A stretch of DNA of 64,000 bases from contig NW_024883027.1 of the NCBI RefSeq assembly GCF_019059575.1, positions 62,001 to 126,000 of the forward strand, read 5' to 3'. Below, piece after piece: positions 1 to 11,250 of the stretch (position 1 is its first letter; each line of letters opens with the position of its first letter). The translations under genes and the position numbers were made by a program. The DNA comes from Amphibalanus amphitrite. Its lineage: Eukaryota; Arthropoda; Thecostraca; Balanomorpha; Balanidae. Under the pieces are notes generated by a model. That model worked only from the letters and a program-made list of their open reading frames with translations, did no database searches and was not told where the DNA came from.

Positions 1-202
1 CGGCTGGGCCGATTGAGCTCGAATTTGGCACACCGCTAGAAACCGGCGAATAGAGTGCCGTGCACAAGTCAATTGGGACCCAGCTTGCACGTGCGCACGT
101 GCAGGGTGCCGCTTCGAGATCTCGAAAACGGCCGGGCCGATTGCACTCAAATTTGGCACACCGCTATAGACCGGCGAATAGGGTGCCGTGCACGTCAGTC
201 CG
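1..202 (+). repeat. 3' portion of a HINE-like unit: tandem ~130-bp units with double-E-box palindrome
   Basis: Two consecutive copies of the ~130-bp unit are visible, each with an 'aacGGC(T/C)GGGCCGATTG' segment, a 'cacaccgctag/atag' segment and a 'gggtgccgtgcac' segment. The 16-bp perfect palindrome GCACGTGCGCACGTGC is at 87-102. The array is cut at 202/203, where the left terminus of another unit begins. No protein is expected; open frames here recur only because the DNA repeats. Confidence 0.75.
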
Positions 203-2009
203 TAACCGCAGGTTGTTTGAAAAGACAAACACTATTCGTTAGAATTGTGTTTTTCTATTGAAAAACAACCGGAGCGGTCGTTCTCCGGGCTATGTTTGCA
301 AAGTTGGCCTGAGATTGGGGCAACTTGACCGGGGCCTAAACGTGCATTGCGATTTTCGTAAAAATTTCAGTGTATGGGCTCTCGGGGGCGATCTACCTGA
401 TGGCATTAGTCGCTACTCGCTTAAAATCTCGTGGCACGTGGCACGTGCGATTCCATTTTTCCCATAGTAAGTCAATGGGGTTTTGGTGCACTTTTTGCGC
501 GATCGCGAATAGCGGGAAAACGAGCCAAGGAAGAGGTGGTTTTCTTCCCAGCATTTTATGGGAAACACGTTCCGGTACACGCCAGTGTGCGCTGTATACC
601 CCTCAGAAGTTCGTAACGTGTCTTTGCTCGAGGTCAAAGTTGAACTTTTTTCGCTCCCCATGTTAAGTCAATGGGCGTTTTTGCAGAGACATTTTCATTC
701 GTTCATTGTACAAAATTATATGATACGATTTTGTCCAAACTTTCAACACTTATTCAGAATAGGCCGTAGTACATGCCGTTATGATTCGTTAAGCTGTCAG
801 AATTCGTTTGTTCTTTTTAAGCTCGTTTAAAAATGAAAAATTTTAACATGGAAAGTCAATGGGAGTGTCTTTGCTGCTTAATAACTTTGTACGTTAAACA
901 TATATTTAAGTGAAAATTTGATAGCTTATAAAACTTTTGATGCTCTTTCCAATGATATATAGAGCGTTATTGCACCCTGTGCCGTTTTTGAGGAATTTGG
1001 TAAAAAAGCACGACTTTACCGAGATTTGAGCTCAGACCTATATATGGCCTTGGCTCAGACAGTATACGAATTACGAACAGGTGACGAGGATACCTCCCAT
1101 AGAAGGATGCGACACGAATTTAATGCTAAATATTAGCGGCCGGCTGCCGTGGGGACGTTTTTGTAGGACTTATTTCTCCGCAGCCACTGGACCGATACAC
1201 TTCATGTTTTTTGTGTTGGGTAGCGTATACCCTTCTTAGAAGTGTTTACTATGGATGATGCATGCGGGTGACCCCTACTGCACGTGACACGTATAAAACG
1301 GAGAGGTGTCACTTTTGTTGTGATGACAATAACACGGTAATTGCTGGGTAGATTCTGCTGAAACTACATACACAAGGATGTAGGCACCCGCCGGACCATG
1401 CCTTTCCATGTGCTACGGTTGGGGTGCAACTGCACGTGCGCACGTGCAGAGTGACGCTTCCAGATCTCGAGAACGGCCGGGCCGATTGTGCTCAGATTTG
1501 GCACGCCGCTAGAGACCGCGCAGTAGGGTGCCTTGCACAGGTCAGCTGGGCCCCAAGCTGCACGTGCGCACGTGCAGGGTGACGCTTCCAGATCTCAGGA
1601 ACGGCTGGGCCGATTGCATTCAAGTTCGGCACACCTTTAGAGACCGGTTAGTAGGGTGCTGTGCACAAGTCAGTTAGTATGTATATTCATGTGTCACGGT
1701 TGGGGTGCAACTGCACGTGCGCACGTGTAGGGGTCGCTTCCAGATCTTGAAAACGGCAGGGCCGATTTAGCTCAAATTCGGTACACCGCTAGAAACCGTC
1801 AACTAGGGTGCCGTGCACAACACCATTGGGACCCAACTTGCACGTGCGCACGTGAAGGGTTCCGCTTCAAGATCTCGAAAACGGCCGGGCCGATTGCACT
1901 CAAATTTTGCACACCGCTAGAGTGGTTAGTAGAGTGTCATGTTCGTCAGTTCGTAGCACACCCACTCCGGTCTGCACGTGCCAGGCTCATCCTCTCGTTT
2001 GGCGGCGGG
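203..2009 (+). repeat. HINE-like composite repeat unit, copy 1, right end interrupted
   Basis: Starts TAACCGCAGGTTGTTTG at 203 and follows the same order as the units at 35902 and 48353: left module, 'gctatgttt', 'cgctactcgctta', 'gtcaatggg' blocks, then 'atggccttggctcagac' at about 1045, then tandem E-box palindrome units (palindromes or near-palindromes at 1432, 1560, 1713 and 1840). It stops inside the 'ggcggcggg' block at 2009, where another left terminus begins. Near 1360-1390 it keeps the uninterrupted sequence that was split by the gypsy element in its paralog. Non-coding. Confidence 0.7.
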
Positions 2010-2150
2010 TAACCGCAGGTTGTTTCTTCATTAGACAAACACTATTCGTTAGAATTGTGTTTTTCTATTGAAAAACAACGGGAGCAGTCCTTCACCGGGC
2101 TATGTTTTGCATGGTTGACGGCGAATCGAAATGTGTTTGTGATTGCAGTA
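2010..2150 (+). repeat. Diverged left terminus of the HINE/Helentron-like family
   Basis: TAACCGCAGGTTGTTT at 2010 is followed by the family's next ~130 bp ('gacaaacactattcgttagaattg', 'gggctatgttttgca') and then by sequence unlike the other copies. This is the only left end in the window that does not continue into the standard ~800-bp left module, so it may be the left end of a different, possibly larger, family member. Confidence 0.55.
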
Positions 2151-3879
2151 GAAGACAATCGGTGAGTTTGCTACCAAAACACTTTAACCTCCGCCTGAGT
2201 GGGGTGGGGGCGTTTTTAGCCACACCTATCAGTTTTCTTGCGTTTGTACTTTGTTAAGAAAATTACTACGCGCATTGTTATAAAGCTCTGTATGATAGAT
2301 CAATTTCAGCGGCATGGTTGGACCTCTATGTAGGCACACACCGGCGAGAACGGCTGCGCCAATTGCGCTTAAATCTTCATCCATGCGGCTACATACGGAA
2401 GAGGTGGCACTGCGGCGCAACATGCTTTCAGGCGTTTGACACTTCTGCGTCATCTAGCGAGTAAAACGGAATCTATATTACTATTTGTGGTGACGTAGTT
2501 TCTGTCTGTTACCGAGGTCGCGACATGGTGCTACGTAGCGCGGGTTACAGGTCAGACCGTTGCACCCAGCGCGCTGAAGTTTGCGCAACTCACAGAACAA
2601 GGATGGGCAACGTGCCTTTGAGGGGTCTCAGCTCGATCGGGTCGATAGCGAGCGCGTGGCGCGGGCCCAAAAAGTGCAAATTCGCGTCATAGACTTTACA
2701 TGTATAAATCGGCTTGCAAAATCGGGCAAAAATGGCTAAATTTGCCCGACACGGGTCCGGTTCCCGTGCAATATCTCGGTAACCGTGCGCCCGATCGTCA
2801 CGGGGAAAACAGCATCGTGAAGAGAATCGAACGGGCTATCGAATGGTGTGCGATGCAGGGGATGGCACGCGCCACGTTCACCCGTGAGGGCACTTTTGTT
2901 TGAAAAATTGACGTTTCGGACGGATTTTAGATTTTATTTTATTTTCACGTAACCGTCAGACTGAGAGAGTTAAAACAATGCCTATTGGTAAGGGAAATGT
3001 ACCGCCTCTCATAGAAAAATTGTGAAAAGCTAATTGATCAAAAACAATGTGGAAAAAATCGCTGGAGAAAATAATATTTGTCAATAATGTGCCACTAAAT
3101 AATTACACGGGATTTGCTGCTTAACCTGATACGTTTGACAATTGAAAATGCTATCATTAGAAAGAGCATTCGATTCTCTCCAAGATCCAATCATCACGTT
3201 TGCATGACAAGCAACAGTATTCTTAAAAATATAAATGTTTCAAACCTCCGTAAAACGATTTTTAGCGAAAATTATCTACGCCTTTCATTTGCCATAAAAC
3301 TACGCACCTGAATTATAAAACACATTTGACAGATTCTGAAGTGGAAAGCATGCTTATCAGACACGGGCACCTCGATGCGGTGGATATTTTTTCCAAACCA
3401 AAACGTTTAGCCATCAAAAAGCAATCGACCGAAATGGATAGATAACCCAACCGACACAAGAACAACCAAACACCCGCCGATCGTTAATACCCCCTTTTCG
3501 CGTTGCGGAGCACGCGGGTCACCCTAGTGTTTGGCTAAAATGCCAAACGCATTTACCACACTCGGTAATCGTCCTCAAAAGCTTCAGTTTCGTGCGAGTC
3601 ATCAGTTCTAAAGAGATAGTGGTTTTCCCGGATCCCTCATTACTCCGCCATTCATTTAGGCGGTTATATACAATAAAGCCGGCATTGCGGCACAGCATAC
3701 ATTCAGGCGTTTGTCGCTTCTGCCATCTAGCGAGTAAAAAGGAATCTAAGATGTTTTCGGCTGATATACAGATCCGTTGAAGCATCAATATTAAACTTGA
3801 TATTCGGCACAAGTCAATGACTCTGATTCGAATGGTGACGTCGACGGCGACCGTGACGTCACCATTGCGTCAATATTGA
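2151..3879. other. Unassigned intergenic DNA with a duplicated ~70-bp segment
   Basis: No gene is recognised. A segment containing 'ttcaggcgtttg', 'catctagcgagtaaaa' and 'ggaatct' occurs at about 2405-2475 and again, diverged, at about 3683-3752, so both flanks hold pieces of one unidentified repeat. A short GC-rich stretch lies around 2570-2830 and A/T-rich DNA around 2900-3330. A hairpin with CRE-like arms is listed separately at 3832-3865. Confidence 0.4.
3832..3865. repeat. 11-bp-arm hairpin containing TGACGTC
   Basis: ATGGTGACGTC (3832-3842) and GACGTCACCAT (3855-3865) are perfect inverted arms around a 12-nt spacer. Each arm contains a TGACGTC/GACGTCA CRE-like core. It lies just outside the left end of the TTAA-flanked element at 3884. 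Confidence 0.6.
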
Positions 3880-3883
3880 TTAA

Positions 3884-4640
3884 CCCTCGCCGGCAGAGGG
3901 GCAGCACCCGCCTCTTCCCATAGGGTTTTTCGTGATAGCTCGGGACACGCCTGCGACAAAGTGCTGAAACTTCGCATACCTGACCTATGATTCAAGCCGG
4001 ATCTTATGACACCGACCAAATTTTCTGGTTAGGTAAGGTCACTGACCTATGACGTCATAAGTGAACCTCTGCACTGTCCTCAGAGGTCGCAACTTCGCAC
4101 CGCCCTCAGTACCAGAAGAACTTTCACAGAAAGATGAAACTTACAGGACGTAGTAGCCTGAGCCTCCCAGGATGTCCAACTTGTATAACTGGTATTTTTT
4201 AAAAGTCACATTAGGTCAGGTCGGTCATGTGACCTCACTATTATAAGTTAATGGGGAAATATGGAAAATGGTATTTTGGCGCTGGAAATGATCTAAAAAT
4301 ATCTCAAGCGCATGAAATCGTGATTTCATGCATTCCTTACAAGGTCCAATGTTCTATTTTTTAATTGTTGACATTGCGTAACGTCATTTATGACGTCACT
4401 ATAGTCATATGAGTTTTCTGTCAATAACTCCTGCTAAAATTGAGCTAGAGAGTCGAAAAAAGCTACAAATGGACTCTGAAAGACCTGCCGAATCAAATGA
4501 TATGCGATATGACCTCCTTCGACCAACATCATGACCTGAGGGGCTCTCACCTGCCCTTGACCCGAGGTCAATACCTTAGGTTGACCTAACCCAAACAAAA
4601 AGTATATCATTCGACGCGCCTTAGCAAGGTAAGCACGATG
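3884..4640 (+). mobile_element. Non-coding TTAA-flanked element, left end present, right end lost
   Basis: TTAA at 3880-3883 is followed by CCCTCGCCGGCAGAGGGG, the same terminus as the element at 7198. The interior (about 4370-4600, 'gacgtcatttatgacgtcact', 'atgatatgcgatatgacctcc') is clearly homologous to about 57000-57180. AGGTCA/TGACCT hexamers recur. The sequence passes into E-box palindrome units near 4640 without a recognisable right terminus. TTAA duplication is typical of piggyBac and Kolobok; with no transposase the superfamily is open. Confidence 0.5.
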
Positions 4641-5180
4641 ATAGCGGTTAGTAGAGTGTCGTGCACGTTGGTTCGTGGCACACCCACTCCGGTCTGCACC
4701 AGATCTCGAGAAAGGCCGGGCCGATTGTGCTGAGATTTGGCACACCGCTAGAGACCGCTTAGTAGGGTGCCCTGCACAGGTCAGCTGGACCCCAGTTTGC
4801 ACGTGCGCACGTGCAGGGTGACGCTTTCAGATCTCAGGAACGGCTCAGCCAGTTGCACTGAAATTCGGCACATTTCTTGATATTGATCAGTAGACAGTAA
4901 GGCACCGTGCACAAGTCAGTTAGTATGTATTTTCATGCGTCACGATTGGGTTGCAACTGCACGTGCGCACGTGTAGGGGTTGCTTCTTGATCTTGAAAAC
5001 GGCAGGGCCGATTTAGCTCAAATTCGGTACACCGCTGGAGACCGGCGAATAGGGTGCCGTGCACAAGTCAATTGGGACCCAGCTTACACGTGCGCACGTG
5101 AAGGGTGCCGCTTCAAGATCTCGAAAACGGCCAGGCCGATTGCACTCAAATTTTGCACACCGCTAGAGAGTGGTTAGTGG
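4641..5180 (+). repeat. Fragment of E-box palindrome tandem array
   Basis: Four ~130-bp units of the HINE-like core, with palindromes or one-base variants around 4800, 4962 and 5090, each preceded by 'gtgc(c)gtgcacaagtc' and followed by 'cttc(c/a)agatct..aa(a)acggc..ggccgatt'. There is no left or right terminus of the composite unit here, so this is an isolated array fragment. Confidence 0.7.
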
Positions 5181-7193
5181 GGTGCTGTGTACAACTCAAA
5201 TGGAAGTATCATATCCCAAAGCTCATGCGCATGGCTCACTCTCCGCTCCTTCCTTTGTCGCCCTAAAAGGCGCGTTGCTGATATCAACCCTCACCGGCCG
5301 AGGGGGGGGGGGGGGCAGGTGCCGCTCCTCCTAGTTTTTTTTTTTCACGATAGCTCGGGACACCCCGGAGATAGAGAGCTGAAACTTTGCATACCTGACC
5401 TTTGATTTAAGCTGGATCTTTTGACACCAACTGAATTTCCAGGTCAGGTCAGGTCACTGACCTACATATGACGTCATTAGTGAGCCTTTACACGGTCCTC
5501 AGACATCGCAACTTCGCACCGCCCTCAGAGCCAAAAGAACTTTCACAGGAAGATGAAACTTACAGGACGTAGTATCCTCCTGTTAGTAGAAAGTGACTTA
5601 CCGTGACCTTTCGTGACCTGACCTGGACCCAGCCGCATCATGCAGAAACCCCAGAATTTGATCTTTGACCCGACCTCGACTTGAAAGTTGACATCAACCT
5701 TAAAATCTTAAGGATGCTTTGGGAAGGTTTCGTAGAGACCTTTCGAACACTGCCTCGCGGGGCTCGATACGACCATTGGTTCTGGAGATAGCACAGGGGA
5801 GGGGAGGGGGTCGGTTCCGACCCCTCCCCAGGCTATCGTGGGTACGGAAATAGCCCAGGCGGTGCCGGGTTAGGTCAAATCTGAGAGAATTACTCAGAAA
5901 GAGCGTTAATAGGGCTATCAAATGCGGCTTTCCGCGGCGTTATAGCTACTGGTTCCCGAGTTATGCCTCGGCTTCTTGAAAATTGTTGATATTCGACCTC
6001 AAAATTTGGGGGTAGGTTAGGTTCCGCCGGCCCTATCCCAGCGAAAAACCTGATGGGCATTTGGCCTCCCCTTTTAGATGACCCTGGATCCGCCCTTGCA
6101 ATCGGCCCAGTAGTTTCGGAGCTAGGAGGGATGGGCTATGAATGCTACCCCCCCCCCCCTCAGTAAAGCGCGTAATAACAAGACCCCAGTGGAGCTAGGG
6201 TTAAAAGCATTACAGGTAGGGGCGTGGCGCGGGTCGATCCCCTCTCTCCGCTCATACTGAGATTTTCCTGTTTGACATTGCAAAGACACGCATCGCGATC
6301 GCCCGTAACCAGCCGCATTGCTTTCAACCCCGAAGTGAAGGTGCCCAGTTTCACGAAGTCATGTGCTTTTGGAAAAAAGTGAATATCAATCTCTTGCATC
6401 GCTCAGCATCGCTTCGGGTCCCTTGACGGCTGCGGTTGGGCTGCGGTTGTCATTTGTGATAGAAGTGATAAAATATTATTTAAAAAAAGAATCGTCAGAC
6501 ATTGTTGTTGTCTAATTTCATAGAATCTTGTGAGGTTTATGAGCTTGGTTTTGCTAGAAGAAGACACGTGAAAGAACAGACACGGTGAGTTTGACGCTGC
6601 TACGCTTGACCATCTCCGTCGGCTCAGCTAACTTGTTTAGCGTCTGTTTCCTTTTTTTCGAAAGGTAGACAATAAACATGAATTTCGCAAAAATCGTCCT
6701 TGTTGCTAGTCAAATGGTCATTCTGTTTTGCAACATTCATTATGAGGCCCAGTTTAACAGATTCTGGTTAGATGCTACGAAAACTGCGCTTCTGAGACAA
6801 ACGAGAGTTGTTTACAGTTTTGTTTCACGTTGCTAGGTGGTTGCTATGGAACTATGGATACTTCCTTTCATAGTGATTTGCATTTATATTATGTGATATC
6901 GACATATGCCACCTCTTATACCTGAATTTATGCTGATATTATTGTTGATTTGTTGAAGAGAATACTGAAATGTATGAATAGAGGCAGCATGTATGAATAT
7001 AGGCGGCGGAACGATTTGAGACAGGGGGGGGGGGGCACCAGCTCAAGGAGCCAAACCTAGGGTACCCCCAAATCCTGTTTTCTCATCGGATTTAGGCCAC
7101 TTATTTTTCGTCACAGCCCTGACACGATGATTTTTTTTTTACAAAACGAAAATGGCTGTTCACCCCCGTATGTGTGGTTAACTTTAACCCTCG
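5181..7193. other. Degenerate TTAA-type element pieces; otherwise unassigned
   Basis: At about 5285 the sequence 'caaccctcaccggccga' followed by a G run resembles the left terminus of the 3884/7198 elements, and the following ~400 bp ('gatagctcgggacac', 'gcatacctgacct', 'ggacgtagta') is homologous to 3940-4170. TGACCT/AGGTCA hexamers are frequent up to 5880. A poly-C tract lies near 6148-6160 and a poly-G tract near 7024. From about 6420 to 7190 I recognise nothing. Confidence 0.4.
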
Positions 7194-7197
7194 CCGG

Positions 7198-8078
7198 CAC
7201 AGGGGGGGGGGGGGGTTGATGCACCCCCCTAAGGTTTTTCGCGAATAACTCGCGTAAAAAGCGGCCAATCGCGACGAAACTTTCAGTACCCTCGCATTGA
7301 TCAATTTTACACCTACCCTGAAAATATCATGACCCTGACCCAAATGACTTTTGACCTGTGACCTCTTTTATGAGACCATGTTTGGCCGGAATCGCGATTC
7401 GGCGTATGTCGGCTCGCATTAGCCGCGCGTTTGCCAGCTTTTCGTGGTTTCAAACGTTCAAACATAAGATTTGATGTTGCTCCCATGCATTAGGGTGGAT
7501 GTCAAGGTCACCAGAAGGTCAGGTCAGGTCATTGACCTTTGGTGACCTCGGCTCACTTTTTCGAGTTTTACATGTTTCTAGGCTAGTTTTTGGAGCTGAA
7601 TTCGAATTTAGCAACCATTGGAACATTTACGAAGTAGTTTTGGTGCCTTCGTAACATGTTACGAAGCTGTCAGAGGCGGATGACAGGTACTACGAATACC
7701 CGTCACGATGCCTACTGGTTGACCTGACCTGACCTGACCCGACCTGGTCTAAACGCTTCACGACATCATCTATGATCAAAACTAACACGATATTCGTGAT
7801 CAGCACCCCGGAAAACCCCTTAGAAGCCACACTTTACGACTTTCTAACAGGTCCCGATATTCCCGATTTATGGGTCATTGACCTGACCTGGAAGGTCAAC
7901 CGATGACCTAGGATCTTAAAATTGGGTATCATTGACTTCCTCTTGTGACGGGCAGCACGCTCGTTTTTTTCCGCGAAGCTCTAGCTCCATCAGGGGCCAA
8001 ACGCGAGGGGGGGTCGTACCAACCCCCCCCCCCTTGTGCCGTCGAAGTACCTACTCAAAATGGCCTGTGCCGGCGAGG
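7198..8078. mobile_element. Non-autonomous TTAA-flanked TIR element, 881 bp
   Basis: Flanked by TTAA at 7194-7197 and 8079-8082. Left end CCCTCGCCGGCACAGG, right end CCTGTGCCGGCGAGG: terminal inverted repeats that pair apart from one extra C. Long G and C homopolymers lie just inside the ends. The interior has no coding frame and is rich in (a)ggtca/tgacct, including the run 'gacctgacctgacctgacc' near 7722-7740. Consistent with a piggyBac- or Kolobok-type MITE. Confidence 0.65.
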
Positions 8079-8592
8079 TTAAGCTGATCCTCAAGTACCT
8101 ATGTGCTTGTCTCTTCCTTATTGTCGTTTGATAAATTCCATTTATCCTACATGTATCAAATTCCCAAGAAGCCATCGCAGTACTAATCAGTGGCGAATCC
8201 CAGGGGGGAGGTCACATGGGTCATGACTTAGGGCTTGGGGTCACCACATGCCTGCCAGGACTACCCAGGCAAAATGAATACTTCAAATGACTGAGCTCTC
8301 CCAATTCCGCTGGCTGGCTTGGCTTTGGAGCCGCAGCAGACAGCGTAAGTCAATGGCAATGACCCAAATGACTCTGACAGATCTTGTAGCGAGCTATATA
8401 CTGCTGTTATCTCTAGCTTGCATTCTTTCCGAGATAATCTGGTGTGGCCAAAAAGGCCCCCCCCCAGCATGACAAAGTTGGATGAGAGGCCCAAACGGGT
8501 GCGGGTTAAAGCATATCTCGATGTTGTGAGAACCCAAACCGGTAATTGTGAGCCAGGGACCCCAATTAGGCTATCTCAACTAAAAATATATG
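8079..8592. other. No gene recognised
   Basis: About 0.5 kb between two TTAA-flanked elements. A poly-C run sits at about 8457-8466. No terminal repeat, RNA gene or credible coding frame is visible. Confidence 0.3.
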
Positions 8593-8596
8593 TTAA

Positions 8597-9316
8597 CCCA
8601 CGCCCCGTTGGGCTCTGCCGAGCAACGCGCCCCGTTAAAGATCTCGAGAACCACGCAATCTAGCGACAAGCGGCAAACGGTGTTGGATAGCCCTATCAGG
8701 GAACTACCTTGTGACCCAATTTTATTGACCTAGGTCAAACCGATGACGTCACAGGTCAGGTCAAAGGTCGAATTTTCACCGTTTTTTCGTTAGTTTTTTT
8801 TTTCAATTACAACAGTTTTTTCGCTATAACTTAGCCAAAAAACGAGATATCGATCTGAAATTTGGTATGTATATAAAAGAGCACAGGGACTATCATATAT
8901 ATTCCGTTTTTTTTCGAAATTCCGATTTTTTTTTGGATTTTTGAGTTTTTCTAAAAAATCAATTTTTTGAAAATTTTGGGGTCATTAACCCAAAATTTTG
9001 AAAATCCGAGATAATAGTTTTGTAGCGACGCTTTTTGTCTCCTAGACCATATAAAGAACTTTGAAATTGCTTGGTAACTGTAGATTTGGTGAACGTTTCA
9101 AGATTGCATGTTTTTTGCTCATTTTTGCTCGAACATGACCTCAGTTTGACCTCAATAACTCCTTACCTAAGGTGACCTTAGACTTGAAATTCGGTGTGAA
9201 GGTGTCAAATTGATGCCTGGGAAGGTACTGAAAATTTGGCCCGCCGTTTTCTTGCTATTCAAGAAAAACCACAGGGGGGGCCAAATTGCCCCCCCCCCCC
9301 CTCAACGGGGCGAGGG
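8597..9316. mobile_element. TTAA-flanked TIR element A, ~720 bp
   Basis: TTAA at 8593-8596, left terminus CCCACGCCCCGTTGGG, right terminus CAACGGGGCGAGGG followed by TTTTAA at 9317-9322. The termini pair as CCC(A/T)CGCCCCGTTG. The right half (from about 8849) is nearly the same as the right half of the next element. Confidence 0.6.
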
Positions 9317-9322
9317 TTTTAA

Positions 9323-10290
9323 CCCGCGCCCCACTGGGGTCTGCGTATAACACGCCCTACTGGGGGGGGGGCCTTCATAGCCCCACTCCTAACTCCGAAA
9401 CTACTGGGCCGATCGTCAAAATTCAAACGGCGTCTGATAGCCCCGGAAAAACTGTCCAGCGAAACCTATTTACATTGACCTCGAGGTCACTAATGAGGTC
9501 ACAGGTCAGGTCAAAGTAAAAATTATTAGCGTTTTGGCTTGTTCACATTTTGGGCTCTGGCCGCCGTCTTAGAAGTCAGATCAGGCTCATTTTTGGTTTA
9601 AACACTCGTGAACAGATGTTTTAGATACCCTGAGGGTACCAAACTTGTACTTTGATTTTCAGGTCAGGGTCAGATCATCACAGGTCACGGAAATATTATA
9701 TCATGCGTCGGTCAAGTGACACATGTTTTATGGTCCATTTAGGCCATATATTTCGAATTTCATGTCGTCTGTGTCATTCGAGGTCATTTTGAGTCGAATT
9801 TAGCTTAGGTCAGGTCACTTTCAAGTCTATCGATCTGAAATTTGGTATGTATATAAAAGAGCACAGGGACTATCATATATATTCAGGTTTTTTTTCGAAA
9901 TTTCGATTTTTTTTGGATTTTTTGAGTTTTTCTAAAAAAATCAATTTTTTGAAAATTTAGGGGTCATAAACCCAAAATTTTGAAAATCCGAGATAACAGT
10001 TTTGTAGCGACGCTTTTTGCCTCCTAGACCATATAAAGAACTTTGAAATTGCTTGGTAACTGTAGATTTGGTGAGCGTTTCAAGATTGCATGTTTTTTGC
10101 TCATTTTTGCTCGAACATGACCTCAGTTTGACCTCAATAACTCCTGACCTACGGTGACCTAAGACTTGAAATTCGGTGTGAAGGTGTCAAACTGATGCCC
10201 GGGAAGGTACTGAAAACTTGGTCCGCCGTTTTCTTGCTATTTAGGAAAAACCACAGGGGGCAAATTGCCCCCCCCCCAACGGGGCGAGGG
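9323..10290. mobile_element. TTAA-flanked TIR element B, 968 bp, chimeric duplicate
   Basis: Begins CCCGCGCCCCACTGGGG directly after the TTAA at 9319-9322 and ends CAACGGGGCGAGGG at 10290 before TTAA at 10291-10294. Its left half matches the start of element C (10295 on) and its right half matches the end of element A. That is the pattern left by unequal crossing-over or tandem duplication of a ~980-bp segment. Confidence 0.6.
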
Positions 10291-10294
10291 TTAA

Positions 10295-10920
10295 CCCGCG
10301 CCCCACTGGGGTCTGCGTATAACACGCCCTACTGGGGGGGGGGGGCCTTCATAGCCCCGCCTCTTAAATCCGAAACTACTGGGCCGATCGTCAAAATTCA
10401 AACGGCGTCTGATAGCCCCGGAAAAACTGTCCAGCGAAACCTATTTACATTGACCTCGAGGTCACTGTTGAGGTCACAGGTCAGGTCCAAGTAAAAATTA
10501 TTAGCATTTTGGCTTGTTCACATTTTGGGCTCTGACCGCCGTCTTAGAAGTCAGATCAGGCTCATTTTTGTTTAATCACTCGTGAACAGTTGCCTTAGAT
10601 ACCCTGAGGGTACCAAACTTGTACTTCGATTTTCAGGTCAGGGTCAGGTCATCACAGGTCACGGAAATATTATATCATGCGTCGGTCACGTGACACATGT
10701 TTTATGGTCCATTTAGGCCATATATTTCGAATTTGATGTCGTCTGTGTCATTCGAGGTCATTTTGAGTCGAATTTAGCTTAGGTCAGGTCACTTTCAGGT
10801 CAAAAAGGTCAAATTTTGAAGTTTAAATTTTTCAGCAATCAAAGCATGGGCTTCAATGCACCGCCCGCAAAGGGGAATTCCAAACACTGAAAATAAGCGC
10901 CTACCAGTAAACAGCACATG
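10295..10920. mobile_element. TTAA-flanked element C, left end only
   Basis: Starts CCCGCGCCCCACTGGGG after TTAA (10291-10294) and is nearly identical to element B for about 510 bp (to about 10803). It then continues with different sequence containing further ggtca repeats and meets an E-box palindrome array at about 10925. No right terminus was found. Confidence 0.5.
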
Positions 10921-11246
10921 ATTGTACTAGGAATAACTCAGCTGCTACTGGGCCGATTGCGCTGAAACTTGGACTGTGGGTGGAGGGGGCACTCACCTGG
11001 CGATTCATGGTCATTTGTCACAGGTAGGGTGGATCGATTGCACGTGCGCACGTGAGGGGTCCACTTATACATCTCAAGAACGGCTGGGCCGATTTCGCTC
11101 AAATTTTGTTCACTGTTGGGGACAATTTGGAAAGGTGGCTGGCACAAGTCATCTGGAGTCTCAGCTAGCGCGTGCGCACGTGCAGTGGGCCAGTTTTATA
11201 TCTCAAGAACGGCTGGGCCGATTGCGCTCAAATTTGGTACGTTACT
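10921..11246 (+). repeat. E-box palindrome array fragment
   Basis: Two diverged ~130-bp units, with CACGTGCGCACGTG cores near 11041 and 11172 and the linked 'aagaacggctgggccgatt' motif after each. This is the same core repeat as in the HINE-like units, lying between two TTAA-flanked elements. Confidence 0.65.
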
Positions 11247-11250
11247 TTAA

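Noticed and set aside
1432-1900. CRISPR-like array of palindromic repeats with spacers
   Set aside because: The ~130-bp units are similar along their whole length, not repeat plus unique spacer, and the setting is eukaryotic with no cas genes.
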